This document shows, piece after piece, positions 56,733-64,000 of a stretch of DNA of 64,000 nt. The notes beneath the pieces are model-generated. The model saw only the letters and a list, made by a program, of their open reading frames with translations, was not told where the DNA came from and did not search any database. The position numbers and the translations under genes are program-made. Position 1 is the first letter of the stretch. Each line of letters begins with the position of its first letter. The DNA comes from Sinisalibacter lacisalsi (lineage in GTDB: Bacteria; Pseudomonadota; Alphaproteobacteria; Rhodobacterales; Rhodobacteraceae): positions 186,001 to 250,000 of the forward strand of contig NZ_BMGI01000006.1 in NCBI RefSeq assembly GCF_014640115.1, written 5' to 3'.

Positions 56733-57902
56733 ATGCCTGCTGCCGCGCCCACATCCCGGACCCGCAAACCCACCGCCTGCCTCGCGCTCGCCGATGGCAC
56801 GATCTTCTACGGCGAAGGTTTCGGCGCCGTAGGCGACACCACCGCCGAGCTGTGCTTCAACACCGCGATGACCGGCTACCAGGAAATCATGACCGATCCC
56901 TCCTACGCCGGCCAGGTCGTCACCTTCACCTTCCCGCATGTCGGCAACGTCGGCACGAACCCGGAAGACGACGAGGCGAACGAGCCCGTCGCCGCCGGCA
57001 TGGTGGTGAAATGGGATCCGACCGAACCCTCGAACTGGCGCGCGGCCGAACCGCTCACCGACTGGCTCACCAAGCGCGGCCGGATCGGCATCGGCGGCGT
57101 CGACACCCGCCGCCTCACCCGCGCGATTCGCCAGCAGGGCAGCCCGCACGTGGCGCTCGCGCACGATCCCGAAGGCAATTTCGACATCGAGGCACTGGTC
57201 GCCAAGGCCCGCGCCTTCCCCGGCCTCGTCGGGCTCGATCTCGCCAAGGAGGTCACCTGCCGGCAGTCCTACCGCTGGGACGAGATGCGCTGGGCCTGGC
57301 CCGACGGCTACCCGAAACAGGAAAACCCCGTCCACAAGGTCGTGGCGATCGACTACGGCGCCAAGCGCAACATCCTGCGCTCGCTGGCGTCGGCGGGTTG
57401 CGAGGTGACCGTTCTGCCCGCCACCGCCACCGCCGAGGAGGTGAAGGCGCTCGGCCCCGACGGGATCTTCCTCTCCAACGGCCCGGGCGATCCGGCGGCA
57501 ACCGGCGAATATGCCGTGCCGATGATCCGCGAACTGCTCGACACCACCGACCTGCCGGTTTTCGGCATCTGCCTTGGTCATCAGATGCTGGCGCTGGCGC
57601 TGGGCGCCAAAACCGTGAAGATGAACCACGGCCACCACGGCGCCAACCACCCGGTGAAGGACTACACCACCGGCAAGGTCGAGATCACCTCGATGAACCA
57701 CGGCTTCACCGTCGACAGCCAGACCCTGCCCAAGGGCGTGAAGGAAACCCACGTCTCGCTGTTCGACGGCTCGAATTGCGGCATCGCGATGGAGGATCGC
57801 CCGGTGTTCTCGGTGCAATACCACCCCGAGGCCAGCCCCGGCCCGATGGACAGCTACTACCTGTTCGAGCGTTTCGCCGAGGCGATGGCCGCCCGGAAAT
57901 AG
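56733..57902 (+). CDS. carA: Carbamoyl phosphate synthase small subunit
   Basis: A 389-residue glutaminase subunit that supplies ammonia to CarB for arginine and pyrimidine synthesis. The N-terminal domain has CFNTAMTGYQEIMTDPSYAGQ; the class I amidotransferase domain has the catalytic Cys in FGICLGHQMLALALG and His-Glu in VQYHPEASPGP. Length is standard. carB is not in the window. Confidence 0.97.
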   Translation: MPAAAPTSRTRKPTACLALADGTIFYGEGFGAVGDTTAELCFNTAMTGYQEIMTDPSYAGQVVTFTFPHVGNVGTNPEDDEANEPVAAGMVVKWDPTEPSNWRAAEPLTDWLTKRGRIGIGGVDTRRLTRAIRQQGSPHVALAHDPEGNFDIEALVAKARAFPGLVGLDLAKEVTCRQSYRWDEMRWAWPDGYPKQENPVHKVVAIDYGAKRNILRSLASAGCEVTVLPATATAEEVKALGPDGIFLSNGPGDPAATGEYAVPMIRELLDTTDLPVFGICLGHQMLALALGAKTVKMNHGHHGANHPVKDYTTGKVEITSMNHGFTVDSQTLPKGVKETHVSLFDGSNCGIAMEDRPVFSVQYHPEASPGPMDSYYLFERFAEAMAARK

Positions 57903-57988
57903 CCCGCGCGTCGCGTCTTGGGCCCGCGTTAACCTTGCATTAACCCGCCCGCGCGCATCCTGCCCGAAACAACAGCTCGGGCAGGGCA

Positions 57989-60094
57989 ATGGCAATCGCG
58001 CCGGATCAGGTTTCGCTTCCCCGCTTCCTCACCGTTCCCGGTGCGGGCGGCGCGGCGCGCGCGCCCGCACCGCCGCCGCCGGGCGACGGGGGCCTGATCG
58101 CCTTCCCGGCCCCCGCCACCCCGCCGCTGCGCATCTTCCGCGCCGAGCCGCCACGCATCATCGAACCGCTCCGGAGCCTGCGCGTCGTCGCCCGGCGCAC
58201 AAGGCCCTCCGCCAGCAGCCAGACGCCGCGCCGGCTGGTGGGCCAGATGCTGCTGGAACGCGGCGCACTCAGCCCGGAAGACCTCGCCCGCGCGCTGGCC
58301 CTGCAGGCCCGCGAAGAGGCCCGCTTCGGCGATATCCTGCTCGCCCACGGCATGGTGACCACCGAGGCGCTCTATGCCACGCTGGCCGAGCAATACGGCA
58401 CCGTCGTCGCCGACCTGCGCCGCGAACGGCCCGATCCGAGGCTGATCGACGCGCTCGGCGCCGATTTCTGCATCCGCAACGGCATCTTGCCGTGGAAGCG
58501 CGCGGGCGGGGCCACGGTGGTGATCTGTTCGCGACCCGACGAATTCGCCCGTCTTGCCCCCACGCTGCCCGAAAGCTTCGGCCGGGTCCGCCTCGCCGTC
58601 GCGCCTGAGGACGACATCCAGGCCGCCCTCGTCGCCGCCCGTCACCGTGCGCTGGCCGGGCGCGCCGAAACCCGCGTTGCCGAGCACGAAAGCTGCCGGA
58701 GTTGGAAGAGTGGCCCGGTCTGGCGCTATACCGCCGCCTTTCTCGCCGCGATAACCGCCGTCTTCCTGCTGTCGCCGGTGTGGGGGTTTGCCCTGCTGGT
58801 GGCCTGGGCGGTGGCCACGCTCGTCGCCAATACCGGCCTGAAGCTGATCGCCGCGATCACCCACATGCGCCACCGCAGCCGGGTGGAGTCGGCCCCCCCG
58901 CAGATCCCCGGCGGCCCCGGTTTCCTGCGCCTGCCCACGGTTTCGATCATGGTGCCCCTGTTCAAGGAACGCGAGATCGCCGGGCGGCTGGTCAAGCGCC
59001 TCGCCGCGATCGACTACCCGCGCGAATTGCTCGACATCTGCCTCGTCGTCGAGGAGGACGACACCACCACGCAAGACACGCTGGCGCGCTCGGATCTGCC
59101 ACGCTGGATGCGCCAGATCATCGTGCCGCGCGGCGCGGTGCGCACCAAGCCGCGCGCGCTCAACTTCGCGCTCGATTTCTGCCGCGGCTCGATCATCGGG
59201 GTCTACGACGCCGAGGACGCCCCGGAGCCGGCGCAGATCCACAAGGCGGTGCGCCGCTTTGCCGAACGCGGGCCATCGGTTGCCTGCCTGCAGGGCGTGC
59301 TCGATTTCTACAATCCGCGAACCAACTGGCTCGCCCGCGCCTTCACGGTGGAATATGCCACCTGGTTCCGCATCATCCTGCCGGGGCTGGAGCGGATGGG
59401 CTTCGCCGTGCCGCTCGGCGGCACCACGCTGTTCTTTCGCCGCGCGGCGCTCGAAGAGCTGGGCGGGTGGGACGCCCACAATGTCACCGAAGACGCCGAT
59501 CTCGGCATCCGCCTTGCCCGCCACGGCTACCGCACCGAGTTGATCGACACGGTGACGCGGGAAGAGGCCAATTGCCGTCCCTGGCCATGGATCAAGCAGC
59601 GCTCGCGCTGGATCAAGGGCTACGCGATGACATGGGTCGTGCACATGCGCCGCCCGCGCCGGCTTCTGGCAGAGGTCGGGCTGCGCAAGTTCCTCGGTGT
59701 GCAGCTCCTGTTCCTGGGCTCGCTGAGCCAGTTCCTGCTGGCGCCGGTGCTGTGGAGCTTCTGGGCCCTGCCGCTCGGCCTGCCGCACCCGCTGATCGAG
59801 GTAATGCCCGCGCCGATGTTCTGGGGCCTGGCGGCCGTGTTCGCCTTTTCCGAGATCCTCACCATCGCGGTGGGCATGCTCGCCGTCTCCGGGCCCGACC
59901 ACCGTTTCCTGATGAAATGGGTGCCGACGCTGCATGTCTACTGGCCGCTCGCCTCGCTGGCGGCGATGAAGGCGATGATCGAACTGGTCACCAGGCCGTT
60001 CTACTGGGACAAGACCCAGCACGGCCACTACCACCGCGATGGCGAGGTGTGGGGTATCAGGCGCGGGATTCTGCGCCGGTCGAATCGAGCCTGA
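57989..60094 (+). CDS. MshEN-like domain fused to membrane glycosyltransferase (GT2)
   Basis: A 701-residue protein. Residues about 83-140 carry two consecutive motifs (VGQMLLERGALSPEDLARAL and RFGDILLAHGMVTTEALYAT) like the MshEN domain of type II/IV secretion ATPases, which in MshE binds cyclic di-GMP. Two membrane segments follow (about 247-285), then a family 2 glycosyltransferase with VYDAEDAPEP, TEDADLG and QRSRW at 537-541, the processive-enzyme motif. Further membrane segments end the protein. It probably makes or exports a polysaccharide. No partner gene is adjacent. Confidence 0.85.
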   Translation: MAIAPDQVSLPRFLTVPGAGGAARAPAPPPPGDGGLIAFPAPATPPLRIFRAEPPRIIEPLRSLRVVARRTRPSASSQTPRRLVGQMLLERGALSPEDLARALALQAREEARFGDILLAHGMVTTEALYATLAEQYGTVVADLRRERPDPRLIDALGADFCIRNGILPWKRAGGATVVICSRPDEFARLAPTLPESFGRVRLAVAPEDDIQAALVAARHRALAGRAETRVAEHESCRSWKSGPVWRYTAAFLAAITAVFLLSPVWGFALLVAWAVATLVANTGLKLIAAITHMRHRSRVESAPPQIPGGPGFLRLPTVSIMVPLFKEREIAGRLVKRLAAIDYPRELLDICLVVEEDDTTTQDTLARSDLPRWMRQIIVPRGAVRTKPRALNFALDFCRGSIIGVYDAEDAPEPAQIHKAVRRFAERGPSVACLQGVLDFYNPRTNWLARAFTVEYATWFRIILPGLERMGFAVPLGGTTLFFRRAALEELGGWDAHNVTEDADLGIRLARHGYRTELIDTVTREEANCRPWPWIKQRSRWIKGYAMTWVVHMRRPRRLLAEVGLRKFLGVQLLFLGSLSQFLLAPVLWSFWALPLGLPHPLIEVMPAPMFWGLAAVFAFSEILTIAVGMLAVSGPDHRFLMKWVPTLHVYWPLASLAAMKAMIELVTRPFYWDKTQHGHYHRDGEVWGIRRGILRRSNRA

Positions 60095-60710
60095 GCCGGG
60101 TTTCGAAGGCGCGGCTGATATGGATGCGCAGGGCCTCGTCGGCGCCATCGCCATCGCGCGCCTCGATCGCGCGCACGATCGCGTCGTGCTCGTCGATCGC
60201 GGTCTGCGACCGGCCCTCGACCGCGAGCGAGGTGGTGGCGAGCAGCGCCATGGTGCGATGCACGAGATCGAGTTGCTGGACCAGGTAGCGATTGTGGCTG
60301 GCAAGGTGGATCTGCTTGTGGAACCGCCGGTTGGCCCGGGCGAGCGCGCCGGGATCGTTCACCAGCCCGCGGTCGTCCTCGACCATCTCGCGCAGCACCC
60401 GCACCTCCTCCGGCGCGGCATGCTGGGCGGCGAGCCGCGCGGCCAGCCCCTCCAGCTCGGCGCGCACCGCGTAAAGCTCGGCGAGCTGGTTGTGATCGAG
60501 CGAAGCCACCACGAGCGAGCGGCCATCGCGGGTGAGCAGGCTTTGCGTCTCCAGCCGCTGCAGCGCCTCGCGGATCGGCGTACGCGAAACGCCGAAGCGC
60601 TCCGCCAACTCGCTCTCCACCATGCGCTCGCCGGGCTTGTAGAGCCCCGCGTCGATCGCATCGAGGATGAGGCCGTAGGCGTCTTTCTGGGCGGTCTTCT
60701 CGTCTGACAC
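60057..60710 (-). CDS. GntR family transcriptional regulator (FCD type)
   Basis: A 217-residue regulator with an N-terminal winged helix (GLYKPGERMVESELAERFGVSRTPIREALQRLE) and an all-helical FCD ligand domain (NRRFHKQIHLASHNRYLVQQLD). The start is assigned to the GTG at 60710, which has GGAGG five bases upstream; an ATG 24 bp further out lacks a ribosome site. Its 3' end overlaps the glycosyltransferase gene by 38 bp in convergent orientation. The upstream gap holds GTATAC (60721-60726) and the inverted repeat GGCAT-GGT-ATGCC (60775-60787), possible operators. The ligand is unknown. Confidence 0.88.
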   Translation of the reverse strand: MSDEKTAQKDAYGLILDAIDAGLYKPGERMVESELAERFGVSRTPIREALQRLETQSLLTRDGRSLVVASLDHNQLAELYAVRAELEGLAARLAAQHAAPEEVRVLREMVEDDRGLVNDPGALARANRRFHKQIHLASHNRYLVQQLDLVHRTMALLATTSLAVEGRSQTAIDEHDAIVRAIEARDGDGADEALRIHISRAFETRLRLDSTGAESRA

Positions 60711-60884
60711 GTATGCCTCCGTATACAATTGCATCGAATATGCACGGCTTGGGCAGAGGATCAACCCGTGCGAGGGCATGGTATGCCAGCGGGCGGGATC
60801 ATCGCACCGGGGCTCGCCAACACGTGTTTGCGCTTGCCCACCGGCCCCATTGCCCGGACCCGAGCGCCGACGTAGGGTCGCCGC

Positions 60885-61568
60885 ATGCTGCACCAACGCT
60901 TCTCGCACGTCACCACCTGGGTCTTCGACCTCGACAACACGCTTTACCCGCCCTCGGCGCGCCTCTTCGACCAGATCGAGACGCGGATGACCGGGTGGGT
61001 GATGGCGGCGCTCGGCGTCGATCATGCCGAGGCCGACCGGCTGCGGCACCATTACTGGCGCAAATACGGCACCACGCTGGCCGGCCTGATGATCGAGCAC
61101 GGCGTCGATCCCGGCCCCTATCTCGTCGAGGTGCATGACATTTCCTTCGCCCCGCTGAAGCCCGATCCCGACCTTGCCGCGCGGATCGGCGATCTGCCCG
61201 GCCGGCGGATCGTCTACACCAACGCCACCGTGCCCTATGCCGAACGGGTGATCGAGGCGCGCGGGCTGTCGGGGCTGTTCGACGCGATCTATGGCGTCGA
61301 GGAAGCCAAGTTTCATCCCAAGCCCGCGCGCGAGGCTTTCGAGACGGTGTTCGCCGCCGACGGGCTCGATCCGCTGGCGGCGGCGATGTTCGAGGACGAT
61401 CCGCGCAACCTCGCGGTGCCCCACGCCCTGGGCATGCGCACCGTCCACGTCGCCCCCGAAGCCGCGCCGGCCGACCACATCCACTACCACACCGACAACC
61501 TGCCGGGCTTTCTGTCGCAGCTGTCCGAGGCCCCCTTCCCGCCGTCCGGGAACGGGAGTAGGGATTGA
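60885..61568 (+). CDS. HAD family pyrimidine 5'-nucleotidase
   Basis: A 227-residue hydrolase of the haloacid dehalogenase superfamily. WVFDLDNTLYPPSARLFDQIE is the nucleophile motif with two aspartates and is diagnostic of the pyrimidine 5'-nucleotidase (Sdt1/PPHN) branch. IVYTNAT is motif II, KFHPKPAREAFE motif III and FEDDPRNL motif IV. Its stop precedes the next ATG by 2 bp. Confidence 0.92.
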   Translation: MLHQRFSHVTTWVFDLDNTLYPPSARLFDQIETRMTGWVMAALGVDHAEADRLRHHYWRKYGTTLAGLMIEHGVDPGPYLVEVHDISFAPLKPDPDLAARIGDLPGRRIVYTNATVPYAERVIEARGLSGLFDAIYGVEEAKFHPKPAREAFETVFAADGLDPLAAAMFEDDPRNLAVPHALGMRTVHVAPEAAPADHIHYHTDNLPGFLSQLSEAPFPPSGNGSRD

Positions 61569-61570
61569 CC

Positions 61571-62770
61571 ATGCAGACGCATGACGCCGATATCTTCATC
61601 TCCGGCGGCGGGATCGCCGGCCAGGTGGCCGCCGCCGTCTTCGCCGCGCGCGGCTTCTCCGTGGTTCTGGCCGATCCGGTGCCGCCGGTCACCGAGGCCG
61701 ATCTCGACGGCTCCGATCTGCGCTCCACCGCCTTCCTGCGGCCGGCGCGCGACCTGTTCGAGGCCTGCGGCCTCTGGCCCCTGCTCGAACCCCACTCCAA
61801 GCCGCTCGACAGCCTCGCGGTGATCGACACCACCGGCTGGCCCCCGGTGGTGCGTGACCGGCGCACCTTCGTTGCCTCCGACATGGGCGATGAACCCTTC
61901 GGCTGGAACCTGATGAACTGGGTCGTGCGCCGCGAGCTCTGGGGCTACCTGCAGGACGCCCCGGGCGTCACCGCGCTCTATGGCACTGGGTTCAAGACCA
62001 TCGTGCAGCGCACCGGCGAGGCGATCATCGGCCTCGACAACGGCGACCGGGTGCGCACCCGCCTCGCCATCGCCGCCGACGGCAAGTTTTCCCCCCTGCG
62101 CGAGGCGGCGGGGATCGAGGTTGCCACCACGCGCTACGGCCAGAAATCGCTCGCCTTCACCGTCACCCACGAATTGCCGCACGACAATATCTCGACCGAG
62201 ATCTACAACGAGGGTGGGCCTTTCACCATCGTGCCGCTGCCCGACATCGGCGGCAAACCCGCCTCGGCCATCGTCTGGATGAATTTCGGCCCCCGCGCAG
62301 TCGAGTTGATGGAGATGGAGGTGCCCGCCTTCGAGGAGGTGATGTTCATTCGCTCCACCGGCCTGCTCGGCTGGATGCACCTCGAAGGCCGCCGCTCGAT
62401 CTGGCCGATCATCACCCAGACCGCCAAGCGGCTCACCGAGGGTCGCGTGGCGGTGGTGGCCGAAGCTGCCCATGCCCTGCCACCTATCGGCGCGCAGGGG
62501 CTCAACACCTCGCTCAACGACATTATCGCCCTGCTCGACGCGGCGGGGAAATCGCCCGGTGATCCCGGCACGCCTGCCGCGCTCGCCGCCTACGAGGCCG
62601 CCCGCAAACCCGATATCGCCGCGCGCGCCCGGGTGATCGACGCCTTCAACCGCGTCGCCCGCTCCGGCGATGCGGCGGTGCAGGCGCTGCGGCTTGCCGG
62701 GTTAAAGGCGGTGCACGATATCTCACCGGTGCGCAAGGGCGTGATGCGGGCGGGCCTCGGCCCGCGCTGA
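61571..62770 (+). CDS. UbiH/UbiF/VisC family FAD-dependent hydroxylase
   Basis: A 399-residue flavoprotein monooxygenase of ubiquinone biosynthesis. The FAD fold is IFISGGGIAGQVAAAVFAARG, the middle motif is IAADGKFSPLREAAGI, and the second FAD motif is VVAEAAHALPPIGAQGLNTSL, with Glu where many relatives have Asp. In alphaproteobacteria the members (UbiH, UbiL, UbiM) hydroxylate different ring positions; which one this is cannot be told here. The ATG at 61571 lies 2 bp after the nucleotidase stop; a TTG upstream is unlikely. Confidence 0.9.
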   Translation: MQTHDADIFISGGGIAGQVAAAVFAARGFSVVLADPVPPVTEADLDGSDLRSTAFLRPARDLFEACGLWPLLEPHSKPLDSLAVIDTTGWPPVVRDRRTFVASDMGDEPFGWNLMNWVVRRELWGYLQDAPGVTALYGTGFKTIVQRTGEAIIGLDNGDRVRTRLAIAADGKFSPLREAAGIEVATTRYGQKSLAFTVTHELPHDNISTEIYNEGGPFTIVPLPDIGGKPASAIVWMNFGPRAVELMEMEVPAFEEVMFIRSTGLLGWMHLEGRRSIWPIITQTAKRLTEGRVAVVAEAAHALPPIGAQGLNTSLNDIIALLDAAGKSPGDPGTPAALAAYEAARKPDIAARARVIDAFNRVARSGDAAVQALRLAGLKAVHDISPVRKGVMRAGLGPR

Positions 62771-62861
62771 ACCGCGACGTCATGGGCCTTCACAAACGCG
62801 CGATCATGGCGTTATGCTGAGGCGGAAACGTGCTTCTATCCACCCGAAAGGAGGCCTGACC

Positions 62862-62945
62862 ATGTTGCCCGCACTCGTTCTGGCGATGCTCGCCGTCACG
62901 TTGCTCATGTTCGTCGTGATGATGGTCGTGTCGGTCGGTCGCTGA
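62862..62945 (+). CDS. 27-residue single-span membrane microprotein
   Basis: The ORF encodes 27 residues, MLPALVLAMLAVTLLMFVV followed by MMVVSVGR, almost entirely one hydrophobic helix with a positively charged end. AAAGGAGG at 62847-62854 is a near-perfect ribosome site seven bases before the ATG. The codon use is GC-ending like its neighbours. Such microproteins often bind larger membrane proteins. No relative was recognised. It lies 91 bp after the hydroxylase gene. Confidence 0.55.
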   Translation: MLPALVLAMLAVTLLMFVVMMVVSVGR

Positions 62946-63100
62946 GAACCGTCCATCGGCTGCGGGCGGGCTGACGCTGGCGGCCTGCCCCGTTTCCCAC
63001 CCGGTTGCGCCCGGTCGCGCCGGGCAACGTGGCGTCTTGCCGCATTCAGACAGCCAGATACATGGTTCAAAAAGCGCGTCACACTCTAGGAGACGCGCTC

Positions 63101-63310
63101 ATGAACAAGAACACATCCACCGAACCCACCACGCACGGCCGCTACAAGTCGAACCCCGGCGAGATCGGAGCCTTCCTGCTCGCGCTCGTGCTCGTCGCGG
63201 CGCTCGCCCTTGGCTTCGTCTTCGCCGGTGTCGCCGGGCTGACCATGGTGATGGTCGTGCTGGTCCCGCTGATCTACGTGGTGCTCATCACGATCTCGGT
63301 CGGCAAGTAG
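63101..63310 (+). CDS. Small two-span membrane protein
   Basis: A 69-residue protein with a polar N-terminus (MNKNTSTEPTTHGRYKSNPG) and two hydrophobic segments (IGAFLLALVLVAALALGFVF and LTMVMVVLVPLIYVVLITIS). TAGGAG lies about ten bases before the ATG at 63101. The open frame upstream contains no good start. No family recognised. It converges on the aminotransferase gene with 4 bp between stops. Confidence 0.65.
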   Translation: MNKNTSTEPTTHGRYKSNPGEIGAFLLALVLVAALALGFVFAGVAGLTMVMVVLVPLIYVVLITISVGK

Positions 63311-63314
63311 CGCC

Positions 63315-64000
63315 TCAGCCGAACACCTTGTCGAGCGCGGCCTCCAACCGGGCCACGCTCGCCTCGACATCGTAGAGCTTGTCGAGGCCGAACAGGCCGA
63401 GGCGGAAGCTGCGGTAATCGTCGCCCTCGCCCACCATCAGCGGCACCCCGGCGGCAATCTGAAGCCCGAGCGCGGCGAAGGCCCGCCCGGCCTGCACCTC
63501 CGGGTCGCCGGTGTAGGACACCACGACGCCCGGCGCCTCGAAGCCTTCGGCGGCAACCGACTGGATGCCGCGCGCCTTCAGCGCCGCGCGCACCCGGCGG
63601 CCCTGCTCCCACTGCGCCTCGGCGAGTTTTTCAAAACCGTATTCCTTCGTTTCCAGCATCACGTCGCGGAAGGCACGCAGAGCGTCCGTCGGCATCGTGG
63701 CGTGATAGGCATGGCCTCCGTTCTCGTAGGCTTCCATGATCGAGAGCCACTTGCCCAGGTCGATGGCGAAGGAGGTGGACTGCGCCGCCTTGACCGTGTC
63801 CCGGGCGCGGGCGTTCATCATCACGAGCCCCGCCGAGGGCTGCGCCGACCATCCCTTCTGCGGCGCCGAGATCAGCACGTCGACGCCCAGCGCCTTCATG
63901 TCGATCCAGACCGTGCCCGAGGCGATGCAATCGAGCACGAACAGCCCGCCCACCTCGTGCACCGCCTGCGTCACCGCGGCGATGTAATCGTCGGGCAGGA
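63315..64000 (-). CDS. Class V aminotransferase (5' end outside window)
   Basis: The C-terminal part, about 228 residues, of a PLP-dependent aminotransferase; the gene continues past the right edge. VLDCIASGTVWIDMKALGVDVLISAPQKGW contains the PLP-contacting aspartate and the Schiff-base lysine. It resembles alanine-glyoxylate/serine-glyoxylate aminotransferases, but the substrate cannot be settled from this part. Confidence 0.88.
   Translation of the reverse strand, partial: LPDDYIAAVTQAVHEVGGLFVLDCIASGTVWIDMKALGVDVLISAPQKGWSAQPSAGLVMMNARARDTVKAAQSTSFAIDLGKWLSIMEAYENGGHAYHATMPTDALRAFRDVMLETKEYGFEKLAEAQWEQGRRVRAALKARGIQSVAAEGFEAPGVVVSYTGDPEVQAGRAFAALGLQIAAGVPLMVGEGDDYRSFRLGLFGLDKLYDVEASVARLEAALDKVFG

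Noticed and set aside
57929-60304. Minus-strand ORF of about 790 codons over the glycosyltransferase
   Set aside because: The plus strand carries the MshEN and GT2 motifs; the opposite frame has none.

Overview
The window is about 64 kb of high-GC, gene-dense chromosome from an alphaproteobacterium, most likely a marine Rhodobacterales (Roseobacter/Paracoccaceae) species. This rests on recognisable proteins: an aa3 oxidase subunit I preceded by a c550-type cytochrome, a fused sulfate adenylyltransferase/APS kinase, an Hsp20-DUF1150 pair, a NaChBac-type sodium channel with a TLESWS filter, the xdhABC + BMP-transporter block, and GTTC-N7-GTTC and CIRCE operators. I see no rRNA, prophage, insertion sequence, integrase or CRISPR array. 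One tRNA gene, Leu(GAG), is present. The region looks like core chromosome with a few accessory functions.

Layout. 1-3.3 kb: the 5' two thirds of dnaE and a DUF6544-type protein on the minus strand. 3.5-13 kb: xdhA-xdhB-xdhC overlapping a four-gene ABC importer (ATPase, two permeases, BMP-type binding protein), read as purine or purine-nucleoside uptake and oxidation, ending in a strong terminator. 13-18.8 kb: an EF-hand protein, a DAO-type FAD oxidoreductase, then an acyl-CoA-synthetase/GNAT protein acetyltransferase directly followed by a zinc deacetylase, with an FNR-like site upstream. 18.8-22 kb (minus): kpsT-type ATPase, kpsE-type export protein and kdsA in overlapping order. 22.4-27.4 kb: uracil-DNA glycosylase, SseB-like protein, CAP-domain protein, ubiK-like gene, and the lgt-NDUFAF7-pgeF operon. 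27.6-32.4 kb: a 42-residue protein, an Lrp regulator divergent from trxB, sat-cysC and the sodium channel. 32.4-42.9 kb: Hsp20/DUF1150, a DUF465 protein, purEK, a lipase-like hydrolase, a bactofilin-like membrane protein, groESL with CIRCE, a di-heme peroxidase, a DUF2161 protein, a putative SOS-controlled small protein and an AbrB-family membrane protein.

43-51.5 kb holds a compact phenylacetate operon: thiolase, paaABCDE, an extra PaaA/PaaC-like gene, paaZ and the regulator paaX. The phenylacetyl-CoA ligase (paaK) and the paaF/G/H genes are not in the window, so the pathway is split in the genome. 51.6-64 kb: a pilin-like protein, tRNA-Leu, lipB, cytochrome c, ctaD, a DUF2244 protein, a YqeY protein, carA, an MshEN-glycosyltransferase fusion, a GntR regulator, a HAD nucleotidase, a UbiH-family hydroxylase, two very small membrane proteins and a partial class V aminotransferase.

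The most interesting points are (i) a perfect alphaproteobacterial LexA box in front of a 95-residue protein made of two copies of one motif, (ii) the paired lysine acetyltransferase/deacetylase genes with an FNR-like site, (iii) a 46-codon open spacer that links the stop and start codons of two permease genes, (iv) twin 18-bp palindromes inside the paa operon, (v) an MshEN-like domain fused to a membrane glycosyltransferase, and (vi) a third ferritin-like paa gene with a changed first metal motif. All functions are inferred by reading the sequence; no database search was run.
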